Below, in pieces: positions 7,488-18,203 of a stretch of DNA of 64,000 nt (positions are counted from its first letter, which is position 1; each line of letters starts with the position of its first letter). The notes under the pieces are model-generated. The model did no database searches. It had not been told where the DNA came from and saw only the letters and a list, made by a program, of their open reading frames with translations. Origin of the DNA: JAGRMG01 sp047975215 (lineage in GTDB: Bacteria > Pseudomonadota > Alphaproteobacteria > Rhodobacterales > Rhodobacteraceae); assembly GCA_047975215.1 (NCBI GenBank), contig JBKEDD010000130.1, forward strand, positions 46,491-110,490, given 5' to 3'. Made by a program: the position numbers and the translations under genes.

Positions 7488-9344
7488 ATGCTGCGGATCG
7501 ACGATATCACCTTCGCCATGGCCGGCCGGCCCCTTTTCGAGGGTGCCGGCGCCGTCATACCCGACGGCCACAAGGTTGGTCTGGTGGGGCGCAACGGCAC
7601 CGGCAAGACCACGCTTTTCAGGCTCATCCGGGGCGAACTGGCGCTGGAATCGGGGCGCATTTCCCTGCCTCCGCGCGCCCGCATCGGCGGTGTGGCGCAA
7701 GAGGTGCCCTCCTCGGATGTCTCGCTGCTGGACACGGTTCTCGCCGCCGACACCGAACGCGCGCGTCTGCTGGCCGAAGCCGAGACCGCGACCGCCGCCC
7801 ACCGCATCGCCGAGATCCAGACGCGGCTGGCCGATATCGACGCCTGGTCGGCCGAAGCGCGCGCCGCCTCGATCCTCAAGGGCCTGGGCTTTGACGATGC
7901 CGAGCAGGGCCGCCCCTGTTCGGACTTTTCCGGCGGCTGGCGGATGCGGGTGGCTCTGGCCGCCGTGCTGTTTGCCAAACCCGACGTGCTGCTGCTGGAC
8001 GAGCCGACCAACTATCTCGATCTGGAAGGCGCGCTCTGGCTGGAAAGCTATCTGGCGCGCTATCCCCATACCGTCATCATCATCAGCCACGACCGCGGCC
8101 TGCTGAACCGCGCGGTGGGCGCGATCCTGCACCTGGAAGACCGCAAGCTGACGCTCTATCAGGGCCCTTATGACCGGTTCGCGCGCACCCGCGCCGAAAA
8201 ACTGGCCCAGGCCGAAGCGATGGCAAAAAGGCAGGCGGCGCGGCGGGCGCATCTGCAATCCTACGTCGACCGCTTCCGCTACAAGGCCGACAAGGCGAAA
8301 CAGGCGCAAAGCCGCCTGAAGGCGCTTGCGAAGATGCAGCCGATCGCCACCCCGCAGGAGGCGGCGCTGCGCGCCTTCACATTCCCCGAACCCGAAGCGA
8401 TGTCCCCGCCCATCATCCATATCGAGGGCGGCGCGACCGGCTATGGCGACAGGGCGGTTCTGAAACGGCTGAACCTGCGTATCGACCAGGACGACCGCAT
8501 CGCGCTTCTGGGCCGCAACGGTCAGGGCAAGTCCACGCTGGCCAAGCTGCTGAGCGACCGGCTGACGCTGATGGCCGGCCGGATGACGAAATCGTCCAAG
8601 CTGCGCATCGGCTATTTCGCCCAGCACCAGGTGGACGAACTGCATGTGGACGAAACCCCGCTGGACCATCTGCGCCGCCTGCGCCCGGCCGAAACCCCGG
8701 CGAAACTGCGCGCGCGCCTGGCCGGGTTCGGGCTGGGCGCGGCCCAGGCGGAAACGCTGGTGGGCCAGCTTTCGGGTGGCCAGAAGGCGCGGCTGTCGCT
8801 CCTGATCGCCACCATCGAGGCTCCGCACATGCTGATCCTCGACGAGCCGACCAACCATCTGGACATCGAAAGCCGCGAGGCACTGGTCGAGGCGCTGACC
8901 GACTATTCCGGCGCGGTGATCCTGGTCAGTCACGACATGCACCTGCTGAGTCTCGTCGCCGACCGTCTGTGGCTGGTCGCCGAGGGCACCGTCGCCCCTT
9001 TCGACGGCGATCTCGAAGCCTACCGCGCCCTGCTCCTGGCCCGCGACCGGCCCGAGCCGAAACCCGGCCCCGCCGCGCCCCGGCCCCGGCGCCCGTCGCG
9101 CGAGGCCCTGATCGCGCTGCGCAGCGAGGTCCGCAAGGGCGAGGCGCGGGTGGAGAAACTCAACGAGATGCGCGACCGTCTGGCGGCGAAACTGGCCGAT
9201 CCCGGCCTGTACGCGGATGGCAGACAGGGCGAAATCGAGGTCTGGCAGAAGAAATACGCCGAAGTGATGGATGGGCTCGACCGGGCCGAAGCCCTGTGGA
9301 TGCAGGCGCTGGAAAAGCTGGAGTCGGCCGAGGCGGGCGACTGA
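7488..9344 (+). CDS. ABC-F family ATP-binding protein
   Basis: A soluble protein of 618 residues with two ABC ATPase domains and no membrane segments, the ABC-F layout associated with ribosome binding. Domain 1 has Walker A GRNGTGKTT (34-42), signature FSGGWRMRVALA and Walker B VLLLDEPTNYLDLEG. The ~80-residue interdomain linker is rich in Arg and Lys (QAARRAHLQSYVDRFRYK). Domain 2 has GRNGQGKST, LSGGQKARLSLL and LILDEPTNHLDIES. A C-terminal Arg/Glu-rich coiled coil of ~90 residues follows, as in Uup/YheS-type members. This favours a Uup-like translation or ribosome-rescue factor over EttA, but the exact subfamily is uncertain. Confidence 0.92.
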   Translation: MLRIDDITFAMAGRPLFEGAGAVIPDGHKVGLVGRNGTGKTTLFRLIRGELALESGRISLPPRARIGGVAQEVPSSDVSLLDTVLAADTERARLLAEAETATAAHRIAEIQTRLADIDAWSAEARAASILKGLGFDDAEQGRPCSDFSGGWRMRVALAAVLFAKPDVLLLDEPTNYLDLEGALWLESYLARYPHTVIIISHDRGLLNRAVGAILHLEDRKLTLYQGPYDRFARTRAEKLAQAEAMAKRQAARRAHLQSYVDRFRYKADKAKQAQSRLKALAKMQPIATPQEAALRAFTFPEPEAMSPPIIHIEGGATGYGDRAVLKRLNLRIDQDDRIALLGRNGQGKSTLAKLLSDRLTLMAGRMTKSSKLRIGYFAQHQVDELHVDETPLDHLRRLRPAETPAKLRARLAGFGLGAAQAETLVGQLSGGQKARLSLLIATIEAPHMLILDEPTNHLDIESREALVEALTDYSGAVILVSHDMHLLSLVADRLWLVAEGTVAPFDGDLEAYRALLLARDRPEPKPGPAAPRPRRPSREALIALRSEVRKGEARVEKLNEMRDRLAAKLADPGLYADGRQGEIEVWQKKYAEVMDGLDRAEALWMQALEKLESAEAGD

Positions 9345-9428
9345 GCGCCGCCGCGTGCGCCCATCGGGCCGGGCCTTGGCAAATGCCGCGATCCGTGCAG
9401 CATGGGCATGAAACCGGAAGGGCCGTTC

Positions 9429-10043
9429 ATGGACACCGCATTTGTCGTCACCGCCTTCGTCACGCTGTTCGTGATCGTCGATCCGATCGGTCTGACGCCG
9501 CTGTTCATCGCGCTGACACAGGGCATGACGGCGGCCGAACGGCGCGCCATCGGCCTGCGCGCCTGCCTTACCGCGGCAGCACTTCTTTGCGTGTTTGCCG
9601 CTTTCGGCGAGGCGGTTCTGGGTTTTGCGGGCATCTCCATGCCCGCCTTCCGGGTCGCGGGTGGCGCGCTTTTGTTCCTGACGGCTCTGGACATGCTGTT
9701 CGAACGCCGTTCCCGGCGGCGCGAGGATCAGACCGGCGAGGACCGCCCAGACCCGTCGGTATTTCCGCTGGCCATCCCGCTGATCGCCGGGCCGGGTGCG
9801 ATCGCCACGGTGATCCTGCTTTCGGGCGAGCGGCCGGGCATCGAAGGGCTGTTGCTGGTGGTGGCCGTGATGCTGGCGGTGCTGGCTGTGGTGCTGGTGC
9901 TGTTTCTGGTCTCGGGCGCGCTGGCACGGATGCTGGGGCGGACCGGCACCAACGTCGTGACGCGGATGCTGGGGATGCTGCTGGCGGCGCTGTCGGTACA
10001 GTTCATCCTCGACGGGTTGCGCGACTTCGGGTTCGCCGGCTAG
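9429..10043 (+). CDS. MarC family integral membrane protein
   Basis: A 204-residue inner-membrane protein with six predicted helices. It has the MarC/UPF0056 hallmarks VTLFVIVDPIGLTPLFIALT at the N-terminus, the central IPLIAGPGAIATVILLS and a C-terminal MLGMLLAALSVQFILDGL. The family's transport function is unsettled; the early link to multiple antibiotic resistance has not held up. The ATG at 9429 is preceded by GGAAGGG 6 bases upstream; an upstream in-frame ATG at 9402 would add nine residues. It is separated from the ABC-F gene by 84 bases and may be co-transcribed with it. Confidence 0.9.
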   Translation: MDTAFVVTAFVTLFVIVDPIGLTPLFIALTQGMTAAERRAIGLRACLTAAALLCVFAAFGEAVLGFAGISMPAFRVAGGALLFLTALDMLFERRSRRREDQTGEDRPDPSVFPLAIPLIAGPGAIATVILLSGERPGIEGLLLVVAVMLAVLAVVLVLFLVSGALARMLGRTGTNVVTRMLGMLLAALSVQFILDGLRDFGFAG

Positions 10044-10215
10044 CGGCGTGGAATCGCAGTTCGACACATCGGAACCGGGGCACGAACCGGGGGCAACGGA
10101 TGGATGTTGCGGACGCCGGGTTCAGGCAGCAAGGGCGGGCGGCATGCGCCTCATGCTCTGGCATCGGGGCGGCCGGCACCTACATTGAGTGCGTGATCGG
10201 GCCGGGAGAACGCGA

Positions 10216-10797
10216 ATGAGCGGTTGGGAGTTGGGCAATCTTGCCTATCTGGTTTTGCTGGGCGCGGTTCTGATCTTCTGGTTCGTGGCTCAGAATCGCC
10301 ATTCGCTTGGCAAGACGCTGCAACAGGCGATCGCCTGGGGGCTGATCTTTCTTGGCGTGATCGCGGCCATCGGCCTTTGGGACGACATCCGGCAGACGGT
10401 GCGGCCGCGCCAGGCCATGCTGACCGATGCGGGCCGCGTCGAGGTGCCGCGCGCCAATGACGGGCATTACTACCTGACGCTGGGCATCAACGGCACACCG
10501 GTCGAATTCATGGTCGATACCGGCGCCAGCCAGATGGTTCTGACGGCGGCCGATGCCCGGCGCGCGGGCATCGATACCGCCGATCTGGCCTATGTCGGGC
10601 GCGCCATGACCGCCAATGGCGAGGTGCGCACCGCGCCTGTGCGGCTGGACCGGGTCGAACTGGGCGAGGTGTCCGACACCAACCTGCGCGCCTGGGTGAA
10701 CGAGGGCGAAATGGACCGCTCGCTTCTGGGCATGTCCTATCTGCAACGCTGGTCCCGGATCGAGATCACCGGCGGGGCGCTGGTGCTGACGCGGTGA
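10216..10797 (+). CDS. membrane-anchored retropepsin-like aspartic protease (TIGR02281 type)
   Basis: A 193-residue protein with two N-terminal hydrophobic helices (residues 8-24 and 38-56) and a C-terminal single-lobe aspartyl protease domain. The catalytic motif FMVDTGASQMVL places Asp101 in the DTGA signature, and LGMSYLQRW is the family's C-terminal motif. Proteins of this clan work as homodimers, here probably on the periplasmic face; the substrate is unknown. The ATG at 10216 follows GGGAGA by about six bases. The preceding 172 bases after marC hold nothing recognisable. Confidence 0.87.
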   Translation: MSGWELGNLAYLVLLGAVLIFWFVAQNRHSLGKTLQQAIAWGLIFLGVIAAIGLWDDIRQTVRPRQAMLTDAGRVEVPRANDGHYYLTLGINGTPVEFMVDTGASQMVLTAADARRAGIDTADLAYVGRAMTANGEVRTAPVRLDRVELGEVSDTNLRAWVNEGEMDRSLLGMSYLQRWSRIEITGGALVLTR

Positions 10798-10922
10798 TGC
10801 GCGATATGACGCAGGCCGCCAGCGTCGGATCCGGCGCCTTCAGGGATGCAACCGGGGATCGCGCCGGATATTCGGCATGTGTCCCCGTACCCTTCAAGCG
10901 AAACCGGATGAAAGGAGATATG

Positions 10923-11288
10923 ATGACCAAGGCCCCGAAAACCCCCGCAGCCGCCGATCCCACCCCGACCTTGTCGGGTCTTGAAAGCCTGGCAGCGCAA
11001 TATCCATTTCACGAAGCCGCGTTCAAAGCCTGGTTCGACATGGGTGCCGCGGCGCTCGAGTTCTTGTCGTCCCGGGTGGATCACGATCTGCAAACCCAGA
11101 AGGCGATGCTGGGCTGCACATGCCTTGAGGACGTTCAGAAGGTTCAGGCCGAGTTCTGCACCAGGGCGCTGGAAGACTACAAATCCGCGACCGCCCGGAT
11201 GATGGAATTGATGGTCGCGGCGGCGATGCGCGGGCCGGGCGGTGCGGCGGCGTCGGCCAGGCGGGGTTACGACGACGTGCCGCTTTGA
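10923..11288 (+). CDS. phasin-like protein
   Basis: A small soluble protein of 121 residues with an amphipathic helical core resembling the phasin_2 family: PFHEAAFKAWFDMGAAALEF, then DHDLQTQKAMLGC, VQKVQAEFCTRALEDYKSAT and MMELMVAAAM. Phasins coat polyhydroxyalkanoate granules; no phaC/phaZ gene is in view, so granule binding is inferred. Two tandem ATGs (10920 and 10923) follow AAAGGAGA; the second has the better spacing. Confidence 0.68.
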   Translation: MTKAPKTPAAADPTPTLSGLESLAAQYPFHEAAFKAWFDMGAAALEFLSSRVDHDLQTQKAMLGCTCLEDVQKVQAEFCTRALEDYKSATARMMELMVAAAMRGPGGAAASARRGYDDVPL

Positions 11289-11300
11289 AAGATCAGGGTG

Positions 11301-11759
11301 TTACGCCTCGGCCTTCATTTGCCAGCGACCTTCGGCTTCGGACCAGTATTGCGCCGGGCACCCCGCGCCGGTCAGTGCCTTCCACTGGCCGCGGGCATGG
11401 CTGACGGCGCTCTCGTCGTGGCCGTCGAACAGGATGCAGACCCGTTCGAGCGTCGCGACCTCCTCGGGTGCCACCTCGGCGCCGTACACCGCCATCACGC
11501 AGTGCGGCGCGTTGACAGCCCCGGCGGCGCTGGTCAGCAGCACCGGCTGATCCGCGTCATGCGGCCCGCCCGCCAGCCCGTGCGGCAGAAAACCGTCATC
11601 GGAACCCAGCCAAAGCCTTTCGTCCAGCCAGGCCAGCCGGTCGGCATCGCGCCCGCGTACCTCTACCCGCCAGCCACGCGCCAGCGACCTTTCAAGCAGT
11701 TGCGGCAGCGTTGATTCGAGCGGTTGCCGCGTGAGATGATAAAATAGCGCCGCGCCCAT
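11301..11759 (-). CDS. holC: DNA polymerase III subunit chi
   Basis: HolC links the clamp loader to single-stranded-DNA-binding protein at the replication fork. The 152-residue length is standard. It begins MGAALFYHLTRQPLESTLPQ and contains DERLWLGSDDGFLPHGL (the family's LW..(D)FLPH motif) with VCILFDGHDESAV near the C-terminus. It overlaps the upstream VOC gene by one base (TGATG), and the order pepA-VOC-holC on one strand keeps the conserved pepA-holC association of many proteobacteria. Confidence 0.93.
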   Translation of the reverse strand: MGAALFYHLTRQPLESTLPQLLERSLARGWRVEVRGRDADRLAWLDERLWLGSDDGFLPHGLAGGPHDADQPVLLTSAAGAVNAPHCVMAVYGAEVAPEEVATLERVCILFDGHDESAVSHARGQWKALTGAGCPAQYWSEAEGRWQMKAEA

Positions 11760-12160
11760 CAGCCTGCCGCTTTGAACGGGTCGTAATCGCCAAAGGTCCA
11801 GATATGGCCTTCGGGATCGCGCACGGAGAAGGACGAGCCGCCGTAGTCCTGGTCTTCCAGCGGCATCACGATCTCGGCGCCCGCGGCGGCGATCCGCCCA
11901 TGGCGCGCGGCCACGTCGTCCACCACGGCATAGATAGTCGTCGTCACGCCGCCCGCTTCGCGCGGGTCGGCCATCATCGCATCGAAACGCCCGCCATGCG
12001 GCGGCCCGAACATCATCAGCCCCTGCCCCAGCCGGATCTGGGCATGCACGATGCCGCCCCGTTCATCGCGAAAGACGGCATGTTCCTCAAGCCCAAGAAC
12101 GCCGGTGATGAAGGCCAGTGCGGCCTCGCAATCGTGGTAGCGCGCAGCGGGGATCAGCAT
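11759..12160 (-). CDS. VOC (glyoxalase/bleomycin resistance) superfamily protein
   Basis: A 133-residue soluble protein with the paired beta-alpha-beta-beta-beta modules of the vicinal oxygen chelate fold: MLIPAARYHDCEAALAFI, LGLEEHAVFRDERGG, then TTTIYAVVDDVAARHGRIAA and the C-terminal SFSVRDPEGHIWTFGDYDP. The last segment is typical of PhnB/YdeE-like members and carries the usual acidic metal ligand region. Substrate unknown. It lies two bases after pepA and overlaps holC by one base, so it is part of their operon. Confidence 0.85.
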   Translation of the reverse strand: MLIPAARYHDCEAALAFITGVLGLEEHAVFRDERGGIVHAQIRLGQGLMMFGPPHGGRFDAMMADPREAGGVTTTIYAVVDDVAARHGRIAAAGAEIVMPLEDQDYGGSSFSVRDPEGHIWTFGDYDPFKAAG

Positions 12161-12162
12161 CG

Positions 12163-13653
<1,491 letters not shown>

Positions 13654-13786
13654 GCGGTGCTCCTGCGGTTTTACCTTCGCCAGAGACGTAGCGCGCCGCG
13701 CCACACTTGGCCAGATAGCAGTTTTCCCTGCCTTTCGATTGCTCTAGACTGCGCCGCAAACTGGGGCAGGCTCCGGGGGGTTCGCG

Positions 13787-14935
13787 GTGTCACGATACGA
13801 CAGATACGTCCTGTCGCAATATCTGCTGTTCTTCGGGTTCTTCGCCCTTGTCCTGGTGGCCGTTTTCTGGATCAACCGTGCCGTGGTGTTGTTTGACCGG
13901 CTGATCGGCGGCGGCCAGTCGGCCATGGTGTTTCTCGAATTCACCGCCCTCACCCTGCCCAACCTGATCCGCATGGTGCTGCCGATGGCGGCCTTTGCTG
14001 CCTCGGTCTATGTCACCAACCGCCTGAGCAGCGAAAGCGAATTGACGGTGATGCAGGCGACCGGGTCAAGCCCGTGGCGGCTGGCGCGCCCGGCGATGGT
14101 ATTCGGCCTTGTCGCGGCGGCGATGATGGGCATCCTGACCAATGTGCTGATGCCCGCCTCGATCAGCCAGCTTGCGGTACGCGAGGCCGAAGTGGCGCGC
14201 AACGTCGCGGCCAAGCTGCTGACCGAGGGCAGTTTCCTGCATCCGGCCCCGGGAGTGACCTTCTATATACGCCAGATCGACCCGGACGGCAGGCTGCACG
14301 ACGTGTTCCTGTCGGACCGGCGCGACCCCGCCCATACCGTCACCTATACGGGGTCCGAGGCGTTCCTGGTGCGCGACGGCGCGCAAAGCAACCTCATCAT
14401 GGTGGACGGGCTGGCGCAGCGGCTGGACCATGAGACCAGAACCCTTTCGACAACGGTCTTTGCCGATTTTTCCTATGACATCAGCAGCCTGATCCGTCGC
14501 GACGAAACCCGGATCCGCAATATCCGCGCCATCCCGACCCTTGAGATCATCACCGGAAGCGATGCCATCATGGCAAACGAAGGCTATAACGCCGGTCAGC
14601 TTGCCGAAGAACTTCACCTGCGTTTCGCGCGGGCGACAATCTGCGTTGCGGTCACGTTGATCGGGTTTTCAACTCTGATGCTGGGCAGCTATTCGCGGTT
14701 CGGTGTCTGGCGGCAGGCGTTGCTTGCGTTCGTGCTGCTGGTCCTTCTGGAGATGTTGCGCGGCGTGGTGTCCGAACCGGTGCTGAAGAATCCGGAGCTC
14801 TGGCCGCTGATCTATGTGCCGACGCTGGCAGGACTGGGTATTGCCGCGGTGTTTCTGCAAATCGCCTCGCGGCCCCTGTCGGTGCTGCTGGGGCGGCGCG
14901 GGCGAATGGCGGAAGGCGCGGAGGCAGCGCCATGA
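13787..14935 (+). CDS. lptF: LPS export permease LptF
   Basis: One of the two inner-membrane permease subunits of the LptB2FG transporter, which extracts lipopolysaccharide for delivery to the outer membrane. The 382-residue protein has the YjgP/YjgQ layout: an N-terminal amphipathic helix (MSRYDRYVLSQYLL), three transmembrane helices, a periplasmic beta-jellyroll domain (~residues 130-270) and three more helices. ESELTVMQATGSSPWRLARP is the cytoplasmic coupling helix region. The start is GTG at 13787. Its ATGA overlaps the start of lptG, so the two subunits are translationally coupled. Confidence 0.94.
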   Translation: MSRYDRYVLSQYLLFFGFFALVLVAVFWINRAVVLFDRLIGGGQSAMVFLEFTALTLPNLIRMVLPMAAFAASVYVTNRLSSESELTVMQATGSSPWRLARPAMVFGLVAAAMMGILTNVLMPASISQLAVREAEVARNVAAKLLTEGSFLHPAPGVTFYIRQIDPDGRLHDVFLSDRRDPAHTVTYTGSEAFLVRDGAQSNLIMVDGLAQRLDHETRTLSTTVFADFSYDISSLIRRDETRIRNIRAIPTLEIITGSDAIMANEGYNAGQLAEELHLRFARATICVAVTLIGFSTLMLGSYSRFGVWRQALLAFVLLVLLEMLRGVVSEPVLKNPELWPLIYVPTLAGLGIAAVFLQIASRPLSVLLGRRGRMAEGAEAAP

Positions 14936-16029
14936 TCCTGGATTTCTATTTCGCCCGGCGCTTTGTCCAGAGCTTCCTGACAATCGGCGCGGTGTTCCTG
15001 ACGCTGATCCTGCTGATCGACCTGATCGAACAGTTGCGCCGCTTCGAAGGGGTCGAGGTCAGATTCGGCCAGTTGTTCCGGCTGACCCTGCTGAACGCGC
15101 CGGCCGCTCTCAGCGAGATATTGCCGCTGCTGATGATCCTGTCCACCATCGTACTGTTCGTCGGACTGGCGCGCAGCAGCGAACTTGTCGTGACCCGCGC
15201 CGCCGGACGCTCGGGCATCCGGGCGCTGACCGCCCCCGTGGCGGTGGCGCTGCTGATCGGCGGGCTGGCGGTCAGCACGCTCAACCCGATCGTCGCCGCG
15301 ACCTCGAACCGCTATCGGCAATTGTCGGACACCTACCGCACGGGCGGGCCGTCGGTGGTGTCGCTGACGGGCGAAGGCGTGTGGCTGCGCCAGGGCAGCG
15401 AGCGTGGCCAGTCGGTGATCCACGCGACCGGCTATTCCGGCGACCCCATCACGCTGCTGGACGTCACCATCGTCAGCTATGCGCCCGGGGGCGGCCCGGT
15501 GCGTCAGATCATCGCCGAAAGCGCGGCGCTCGAACCGGACGCCTGGCAGCTGAACCATGCGAAGGTATGGCCGCTGACGCCGGGGCTGAACCCGGAAATC
15601 ACATCGTCCACGCACGAGACGTTGCGCATTCCCACCACGCTGACCGAAGAGCGCGTGCGCGACAGCCTGGGCAGCCCGTCGGGCATTTCCATCTACGATC
15701 TGCCCCAGACCATGCGGCAACTCAACGAAGCCGGGTTTTCCACCCGGCGGCATCAGGTCTGGTTCCAGGCCGAACTGGCGCGGCCGCTGTTTCTGGTGGC
15801 CATGGTGCTGGTGGGCGCGGCGTTCACCATGCGCCACGCCCGGCTTGGCGGCATCGGGGTTTCGGTTCTGGCCTCGGTTCTGCTGGGATTCGCGTTGTAT
15901 TTCATCCGCAATTTCGCGCAGATCCTGGGTGAAAACGGCCAGATCCCGGTGCCGCTGGCAGCCTGGGCGCCGCCGGTCGCCGCGATCCTGCTGACCTACG
16001 GGCTGCTGCTGCACGCGGAGGACGGATGA
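14932..16029 (+). CDS. lptG: LPS export permease LptG
   Basis: The partner of LptF in the LptB2FG complex. The 365-residue protein has the same topology: helices at the N-terminus (FLTIGAVFLTLILLIDLIEQ), the coupling region SSELVVTRAAGRSGIRALTA, a periplasmic jellyroll domain (~residues 125-265) and C-terminal helices ending in AAWAPPVAAILLTYGLLLH. Start and stop codons overlap both neighbours by four bases, giving a rigid lptF-lptG-lptD chain. LptB, LptA and LptC are not in this window. Confidence 0.94.
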   Translation: MILDFYFARRFVQSFLTIGAVFLTLILLIDLIEQLRRFEGVEVRFGQLFRLTLLNAPAALSEILPLLMILSTIVLFVGLARSSELVVTRAAGRSGIRALTAPVAVALLIGGLAVSTLNPIVAATSNRYRQLSDTYRTGGPSVVSLTGEGVWLRQGSERGQSVIHATGYSGDPITLLDVTIVSYAPGGGPVRQIIAESAALEPDAWQLNHAKVWPLTPGLNPEITSSTHETLRIPTTLTEERVRDSLGSPSGISIYDLPQTMRQLNEAGFSTRRHQVWFQAELARPLFLVAMVLVGAAFTMRHARLGGIGVSVLASVLLGFALYFIRNFAQILGENGQIPVPLAAWAPPVAAILLTYGLLLHAEDG

Positions 16030-18203
16030 GACCGGTCGCTAGCGCATATCTGCCGGCCGCTCTGGTCCGCACTCTCGCGTCGGGGCTGCTCTGGCTGCTG
16101 CTGGCCTCCGCGGGGGGGGCACAGCAAGCGTCAGGGGACGGGGCCGGGCAAGAAGCACCCGCCATGCTGGTGGCCGACCGGGTGTTCGTCACCGCCGACC
16201 GCAGACTGGTCGCGCAAGGCAATGTCGAGGCGTTCCAGGGCGACACGCGCCTGCGCGCCAGTCGCATCACCTTCGATCGCGCCAGCGGCAGCCTGACCAT
16301 CGAGGGCCCGATCCGCATCGACCAGGGCGGCACCATGACCGTGCTGGCCAGTGCCGCCGAGATGGATAACGGGTTGCGCAACGGCATCCTGACAGGCGCG
16401 CGCATGGTGATGGACCAGCAGTTGCAGTTGGCCGCGGTGCAGATGACGCGCGTCGGCGGGCGCTATACGCAACTGTTCAAGACCGCGGTCACATCCTGCC
16501 AGGTCTGCGCCGATGGCCGGCCGCCACTGTGGCAGATCCGCGCCCGCAAGGTGACGCACGACCAGCTTGAGCGGCAATTGTATTTCGAAGGAGCGCAGCT
16601 TCGGGTTCTGGACGTGCCGGTTTTCTACTTTCCGGCCCTGCGCCTACCGGATCCGACGCTGGAACGTGCCACCGGCTTTCTGATCCCTTCGATACGCAGC
16701 ACCTCGCAACTCGGAATCGGGGTAAAGACACCGTATTTCTTCCGTATCGGCGACAGCAAGGACGTGACGCTTGCGCCCTATGTCTCGGGCAAGACCAAAA
16801 CGCTCGACTACCGCTATCGGCAGGCGTTCCGGCGTGGCACCATCGCGTTCGAGGGCGCAACGACCCGCGACGAACTGATCCCGGGCGAGGACCGGGGCTA
16901 TCTGTTCGGCGAAGGGCTGTTCGAACTGAGCGGCGGTTTCCTGCTCGACTTCGAGATCAAGACCACCTCCGACGACGCATATCTGGTGGATTACGGCCTG
17001 CCCGACTATGACCGCCTGCGCAGCAAGCTGGCGCTCACCCGGGTCCGGCGCGACAGTTTCTTCGGCGCCTCGCTGAACCACTACGAATCGCTGCGCGATG
17101 GCGAGAACGAGGACACGCTACCCACCAACGTCGCCGATATCGCCTGGCAGCGGCGGTTCTTTCCCCGTGGCATCGGTGGCGAACTGCGCCTGTCGCTGGA
17201 TGCACACGCGCACCACCGCACATCGAACGCCGACATCCTGGGCCGCGATGTGCGGCGCGCGACCGCCGACCTTGAATGGCGTCGCAACTGGATCTTCGCG
17301 GGCGGGCTTCGGGCCGACTGGCGCATGGGGTTTTCCGCCGACAGCTTCGATATCGGCGACGACAGCACCTTTCCCGGCCGTGCCGACATCGCGACACCGC
17401 GGGCGGCCCTGACGCTGCGATATCCGATGACCCGCACCGATGCGGCCGGTGCCACGCATTTCCTTGAACCAATTCTGCAACTGGGCTGGAGCGATGTGCA
17501 TGGTGGTGCCGTGCCCAACGACGAAAGCGGGTTCGTTGAATTCGACCAGGGCAACCTGCTGTCACTCTCGCGCTTTCCGGCGCCGGACCGGCGCGAGGAC
17601 GGGCCGGTCCTGGTCTACGGTCTGAACTGGACGCGATACGCGCCGGGCGGCTGGCAGGCCGCGGCCACCGTCGGGCAGGTGATCCGCAGCATCGCCGACC
17701 CGGACTTTACAAAGACATCGGGGCTGAGCGGTACCCGCTCCGATATCCTGCTGGCCGGCCAGATCCGCTCTGCCTCGGGGCTGGCGCTGACCGCGAGGGG
17801 CGTATTGTCGGACAAGTTCAATTTCGACAAGGCCGAGCTGCGCGGCGACTGGATCAACCGGCGCGTCAACCTTGCCGGCACCTATCTGTGGCTGGGCAGG
17901 GATGCCGCCGAAGGCCGCACCCAGGCCGTATCGGAACTGTGGTTCGACGGCCGCTTCGTGGTGAACCCGAATTGGACGGCCGGAGCCAATATCCGCTATG
18001 ATCTGGAAGATTCCAGCGCCACTCGCGCCGGTGTCGGCCTGACCTACCAAAACGAATGCGTAACGGTCGATCTTTCGCTCAACCGGCGCTATACCTCCAC
18101 AACAAGTGTTGAGCCGTCGACGGATTTCGGTTTTACCATCTCGTTGAACGGATTTTCAGTGGACACCGGAACAGAAAAATACAGGCGGTCATGCAGAAGT
18201 TGA
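16026..18203 (+). CDS. lptD: outer-membrane LPS assembly protein LptD
   Basis: The beta-barrel translocon that inserts LPS into the outer leaflet together with LptE. It has 725 residues with a signal peptide (hydrophobic LLWLLLASAGGAQQ around residues 20-34), an N-terminal OstA/LptA-like jellyroll (~40-180: VFVTADRRLVAQGNVEAFQG and ITFDRASGSLTIEGPI) and a large C-terminal barrel rich in alternating residues (for example FEGATTRDELIPGEDRGYLF). The last residues YRRSCRS do not form an obvious aromatic insertion signal. Disulfide-forming cysteines occur as TSCQVC near residue 160 and near the C-terminus. It overlaps lptG by four bases and surA by 13. Confidence 0.94.
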   Translation: MRPVASAYLPAALVRTLASGLLWLLLASAGGAQQASGDGAGQEAPAMLVADRVFVTADRRLVAQGNVEAFQGDTRLRASRITFDRASGSLTIEGPIRIDQGGTMTVLASAAEMDNGLRNGILTGARMVMDQQLQLAAVQMTRVGGRYTQLFKTAVTSCQVCADGRPPLWQIRARKVTHDQLERQLYFEGAQLRVLDVPVFYFPALRLPDPTLERATGFLIPSIRSTSQLGIGVKTPYFFRIGDSKDVTLAPYVSGKTKTLDYRYRQAFRRGTIAFEGATTRDELIPGEDRGYLFGEGLFELSGGFLLDFEIKTTSDDAYLVDYGLPDYDRLRSKLALTRVRRDSFFGASLNHYESLRDGENEDTLPTNVADIAWQRRFFPRGIGGELRLSLDAHAHHRTSNADILGRDVRRATADLEWRRNWIFAGGLRADWRMGFSADSFDIGDDSTFPGRADIATPRAALTLRYPMTRTDAAGATHFLEPILQLGWSDVHGGAVPNDESGFVEFDQGNLLSLSRFPAPDRREDGPVLVYGLNWTRYAPGGWQAAATVGQVIRSIADPDFTKTSGLSGTRSDILLAGQIRSASGLALTARGVLSDKFNFDKAELRGDWINRRVNLAGTYLWLGRDAAEGRTQAVSELWFDGRFVVNPNWTAGANIRYDLEDSSATRAGVGLTYQNECVTVDLSLNRRYTSTTSVEPSTDFGFTISLNGFSVDTGTEKYRRSCRS

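Noticed and set aside
7257..10067. A 936-codon open frame on the minus strand opposite the ABC-F and marC genes
   Set aside because: It is low in complexity (Gln/His/Arg-rich), has no recognisable domain and mirrors the GC-skewed third positions of genuine genes on the other strand.
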